From Pyropia haitanensis (lineage: Eukaryota > Rhodophyta > Bangiophyceae > Bangiales > Bangiaceae): DNA of 64,000 nt. Location: positions 3,387,206 through 3,451,205 of the forward strand of contig SDUX01000001.1 of assembly GCA_008729055.1 (NCBI GenBank). Direction: 5' to 3'. The notes beneath the pieces are model-generated. The model saw only the letters and a list, made by a program, of their open reading frames with translations. It had not been told where the DNA came from and did not search any database. Shown in pieces: positions 63,732 through 64,000 of this stretch. Each line of letters starts with the position of its first letter. The stretch's first letter is position 1. Made by a program: the position numbers and the translations under genes.

Positions 63732-64000
63732 GGCGGCCAAAGGGGGGGGGGGGGGGGGGGGGGGGGTGGGGGGAAGGCAGCGGTGGGGGGACAGGGGGGG
63801 GGGGGGAACTAGGGAAGGTAGGCGGAGCAGCAGAGGGGGACAATGGCAGCCAGACGAGAGGGCGGCAACCGGGGGGTGGGGGGGGGGGGGGGGAAGGGGG
63901 AGCAACGGCGCGTCGCGACGTGGCCGTGGACGGGCAGTGGTCGCTGCCGACGCCGCCGCCCGCCCGCCTCCACCGCCACCGCCAAGTATCCCGCGGCAGC
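63732..64000. other. 5' flank of the FUSC gene with 25-base G run
   Basis: An uninterrupted run of 25 G at 63742-63766 lies 10 bp upstream of the FUSC start codon (poly-C in the leader sense), with further G runs at 63797-63806 and 63880-63891. No other gene seen to the window edge. Confidence 0.6.

Noticed and set aside
1..64000. CRISPR array, prophage, integron or bacterial operon
   Set aside because: Introns, transit peptide, CDK, tetraspanin and a DIRS-order element show eukaryotic nuclear DNA; no regular spacer arrays were seen.

Overview
The window is nuclear DNA of a eukaryote with an extremely G+C-rich genome, and a bangiophycean red alga (the Porphyra/Pyropia group) is the best guess. 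The basis is almost exclusive G/C at third codon positions, Ala/Gly/Pro/Arg-rich proteins, long C, G and CCG/GGC runs, intron-poor genes with short GT-AG introns (280 and 286 nt, both verified by reading frame), a plastid-type transit peptide on a citramalate synthase, and a tyrosine-recombinase retrotransposon. The organism is an inference; the features listed do not depend on it. No rRNA, convincing tRNA or CRISPR was found. || Layout, left to right: an Ala-rich unknown gene (-, 478-1204); phosphoserine phosphatase with ACT domains (+, 1858-3615); a signal-peptide protein with a His/Gly repeat and a membrane segment (+, 5594-7401); a large scaffold-like protein with five SGLRARWGE motifs (-, 8426-11391); a small Cys-cluster protein (-, 13802-14416); a G+C-poorer gene-poor stretch (15.9-18.4 kb); a decayed repetitive gene (about 18.86-21.9 kb); a two-exon citramalate synthase (-, 22326-24633); a membrane-anchored FkbM-type methyltransferase (-, 26286-27600); a long simple-sequence desert with an AT-richer hairpin-flanked block (33.27-34.60 kb); a partial multi-pass membrane protein (-, about 35.2-35.8 kb); a CDK10/11-like kinase (+, 37204-38547); a tetraspanin-like protein (-, 39204-39920); a two-exon thioredoxin-like protein (+, 41314-42345); a GT25-like glycosyltransferase (-, 42513-45953); a desert with a 185-bp tandem repeat; a possible spliced gene (-, about 49.6-50.6 kb); an unknown gene (+, 52479-54222); an apparently recent DIRS-order (PAT-like) retrotransposon (-, 54572-60129); and a FUSC-type two-module membrane protein (-, 60151-63731). 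|| The genes are unrelated single-copy loci with their own promoters, not an operon; serine and isoleucine-precursor biosynthesis are the two clear metabolic roles. || Two things stand out. First, the retrotransposon is structurally complete: A1, gag, RT, RNase H, methyltransferase, recombinase, then B1-A2-B2 split direct repeats. The 333-bp A repeats are identical and the element lies 21 bp past the stop codon of the FUSC gene. Second, eight genes change reading frame at long C/G homopolymers, and in all sixteen tracts where I could judge, the sense is the same: one base short (or two too many). That points to systematic homopolymer contraction in the assembly, or much less likely to a -1 slippage mechanism. 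Proteins predicted from this sequence without allowing for it will be chimeric.
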